NCBI GenBank assembly: GCA_013204105.1
Contig: JABMOM010000020.1
Location: 186,001 to 250,000 of the forward strand
Source of the DNA: Flavobacteriales bacterium
GTDB lineage: Bacteria; Bacteroidota; Bacteroidia; Flavobacteriales_G; Salibacteraceae
DNA: 64,000 nt
Direction: 5' to 3'
Positions 62,150 through 64,000 of this stretch are shown here, piece after piece. The notes below the pieces were generated by a model, which ran no database searches, was not told the DNA's origin, and worked only from the letters and a program-made list of their open reading frames with translations. Position 1 is the first letter of the stretch; every line of letters begins with the position of its first letter. A program made the translations under genes and the position numbers.

Positions 62150-62368
62150 CTAGCGGCCGAGGTGGGCTTTGAGTTTTATATCAACACCTTTATAACCAAT
62201 AACTCTATCTAAGTATTCAGCCACCTGATAGCGGTATGTTTTGTACCGATTATCGGTCAAACCTTTGATTTCAACCACTTGCTTGGCTTGCTTATCAAGG
62301 TAAATCTCTACTACGCTTTCTGGGTTATTAACCGTGATTACGTGTTCCAATTGATTCACTTCATCCAT
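62150..62368 (-). CDS. small hypothetical protein
   Basis: 72 aa; 6 nt from the next gene on the same strand. Confidence 0.45.
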   Translation of the reverse strand: MDEVNQLEHVITVNNPESVVEIYLDKQAKQVVEIKGLTDNRYKTYRYQVAEYLDRVIGYKGVDIKLKAHLGR

Positions 62369-62405
62369 TCGTTTATCGTTTGAGTTGCATCAAGATTACG
62401 TATAG

Positions 62406-62426
62406 TTATGGTGAATTTTACCGTAA
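62406..62426. promoter_or_regulatory. possible operator upstream of the Lrp/AsnC gene
   Basis: TTATGGTgaattttACCGTAA inverted repeat with A/T-rich centre, one mismatch. Confidence 0.35.
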
Positions 62427-62505
62427 GTAAAAGAATACTACATATCATTGCATAATCCTCAATTAGAAGTGTTGAATATTGAAGATTTGTTAGCCGCTAA
62501 ATTGC

Positions 62506-62985
62506 ATGAGAATAGATATTGACAAAACCGATCGCCAAATCCTCACCTACTTGATAGAGGATGCGCGAATGCCCTTTACAGAGATCGCCAAGCACTTGGG
62601 TGTTGCCCCCGGAACAGTGCATGGAAGGGTTAAAAAAATGGAACGACGAGGGATTATTACCGGTGCCACGCTCACCGTCAATTATGAAACGGTGGGTTAT
62701 GCTTTTACCGCATACGTCGGATTAATCCTGACCAAGACCATTGATGCGGAGAGAATCATCAAGGGCTTGCATGAAATACCAGAAGTGACTGTGGCTCACA
62801 TCGCGACGGGGCAATTCTCCATATTCACCAAAATCCGCTGCAGGGATACGCAGCATGCCAAGCAGGTAATCTTTAGGATGAATAGCCTTCAAGGAGTGCT
62901 ACGATCAGAGACGATGATCAGTCTAGAAGAATCGATCAACGACAAGGAGCGACTTTTCAAAGACATTTTCGAACTTCCGATCTAA
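62506..62985 (+). CDS. Lrp/AsnC-family transcriptional regulator
   Basis: DKTDRQILTYLIEDARMPFTEIAKHLGVAPGTVHGRVKKMERRGII. Confidence 0.93.
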   Translation: MRIDIDKTDRQILTYLIEDARMPFTEIAKHLGVAPGTVHGRVKKMERRGIITGATLTVNYETVGYAFTAYVGLILTKTIDAERIIKGLHEIPEVTVAHIATGQFSIFTKIRCRDTQHAKQVIFRMNSLQGVLRSETMISLEESINDKERLFKDIFELPI

Positions 62986-64000
62986 TCAGACGCGATAGCA
63001 GAATGCGTTGATGTTCATTCCTGCTCCTACAGAAGCAAAGAGTACAACATCTCCAGGTGAAACGCCGTGTCCTGGCAGCTCGCCATGCACCACTCTATCG
63101 TACAACGTTGGCACCGTAGCTACAGAGCTGTTTCCTAATTCATGCACACTCATAGGCATGATGTTCTCCGGAACTTCCCTGATGTCGTAAAGTCGGTACA
63201 AACGTTTGATCACTCCTTCATCCAGTTTCTCATTGGCTTGATGGATGAAGATTTTATTCACTTCTCGAATGTCTATTTTGGCGTCGTCTAGGCACTTCTT
63301 CATCGCAACGGGCACGTTGGTCAAGGCATATTCGTACACCTTCCTACCTTTCATCTTGATGTATCGGACACGCGGATCTGATTCCGGGTAATTTGATTTT
63401 CCCAAGTATAAGTAGAAGGCTTCGTCGAGCGTGTGACTCATGGCTGCCGTGGAAAGAATACCGCTGTCTCGATCGGTTTCATCGAACCGAAGGATGGACG
63501 CTCCTGCTCCATCCGAGAAGATCATACTATCCCTATCGTATTCATCTAAGACCCTCGAAAGCGTCTCTGCCCCAATGACTAAAGCCGTCTTTGCTGAGCC
63601 GGCACGGAAGTATGCATCACATTGAATCACGCCTTGCACCCAACCCGGACAGCCAAAAAGGATGTCATAGGCTACGCAATAAGGGTTCTCGATTTTGAGG
63701 GCGTGTTTCACCCTTGATGCAAGGGCTGGCAAGACGTCCGTCTGAATCGTATGCTTTTTAACATCGCCAAAATTGTGTGCGAAGACGATTTGATCAATCG
63801 TTTCCGGATCAATTCCAGCGTCTTCAATGGCAAGTCTGGCAGCTATGGTCGCAATTACGGAAGATGCCTGATCCTCGTCTATGTAGCGACGCTGCTCGAT
63901 CCCCGTGATATTCTTGAATTTCTCTGTAATTACTTCAGGAGGTGTATCGATCGCTTCTTGGTCTTCTGTGTAGAAGTGATGACGCTGAAAATGATCATTG
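62986..64000 (-). CDS. 3-oxoacyl-ACP synthase III (FabH-like), N-terminus outside the window
   Basis: frame open from 63732 to the window edge (...HHFYTEDQEAIDTPPEVITEKFKNITGIEQRRYIDEDQASS...VAYDILFGCPGWVQG...IHQANEK). Confidence 0.85.
   Translation of the reverse strand, partial: NDHFQRHHFYTEDQEAIDTPPEVITEKFKNITGIEQRRYIDEDQASSVIATIAARLAIEDAGIDPETIDQIVFAHNFGDVKKHTIQTDVLPALASRVKHALKIENPYCVAYDILFGCPGWVQGVIQCDAYFRAGSAKTALVIGAETLSRVLDEYDRDSMIFSDGAGASILRFDETDRDSGILSTAAMSHTLDEAFYLYLGKSNYPESDPRVRYIKMKGRKVYEYALTNVPVAMKKCLDDAKIDIREVNKIFIHQANEKLDEGVIKRLYRLYDIREVPENIMPMSVHELGNSSVATVPTLYDRVVHGELPGHGVSPGDVVLFASVGAGMNINAFCYRV

Noticed and set aside
1-64000. CRISPR arrays, tRNA/rRNA genes, transposases, phage genes, known defence islands
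   Set aside because: No spaced direct repeats, tRNA-like T-arm signatures or matching protein motifs seen by eye; tRNAscan-SE, minced and DefenseFinder would be needed to exclude them formally

Overview
The window looks like a Bacteroidota chromosome segment, probably Flavobacteriales. Evidence: type IX secretion-style C-terminal domains, SprB-like repeats, and TAnnTTTG-type -7 promoter boxes. It is densely coding and mostly housekeeping: recQ (two paralogs), clpC, gyrA, typA/bipA, rmuC, rnd, a DEAD-box helicase next to an RpoD-like sigma factor and an RRM protein, oxyR-dps, egtB/egtD, and a lower meta-cleavage gene cluster (hydratase, acetaldehyde dehydrogenase, aldolase, decarboxylase). I saw no rRNA, tRNA, CRISPR array, transposase or phage module. 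The best leads for a second look are: (1) a divergent ECF-sigma promoter region with two nested 10-bp inverted repeats sharing one exact dyad centre (20518-20611); (2) a beta-propeller/SpoIIE phosphatase split by an apparent frameshift (14459-17694), near a STAS-like gene, with a SiaC-like protein elsewhere in the window; (3) a long hairpin or MITE-like element (14271-14373) beside a small antisense ORF pair; (4) the helicase-sigma-RRM gene set with a long structured 5' leader; (5) an N-terminal-only adenylate-forming enzyme fragment. I found no clear large undescribed defence or mobile system. All family calls come from reading motifs by eye; no database search was run.
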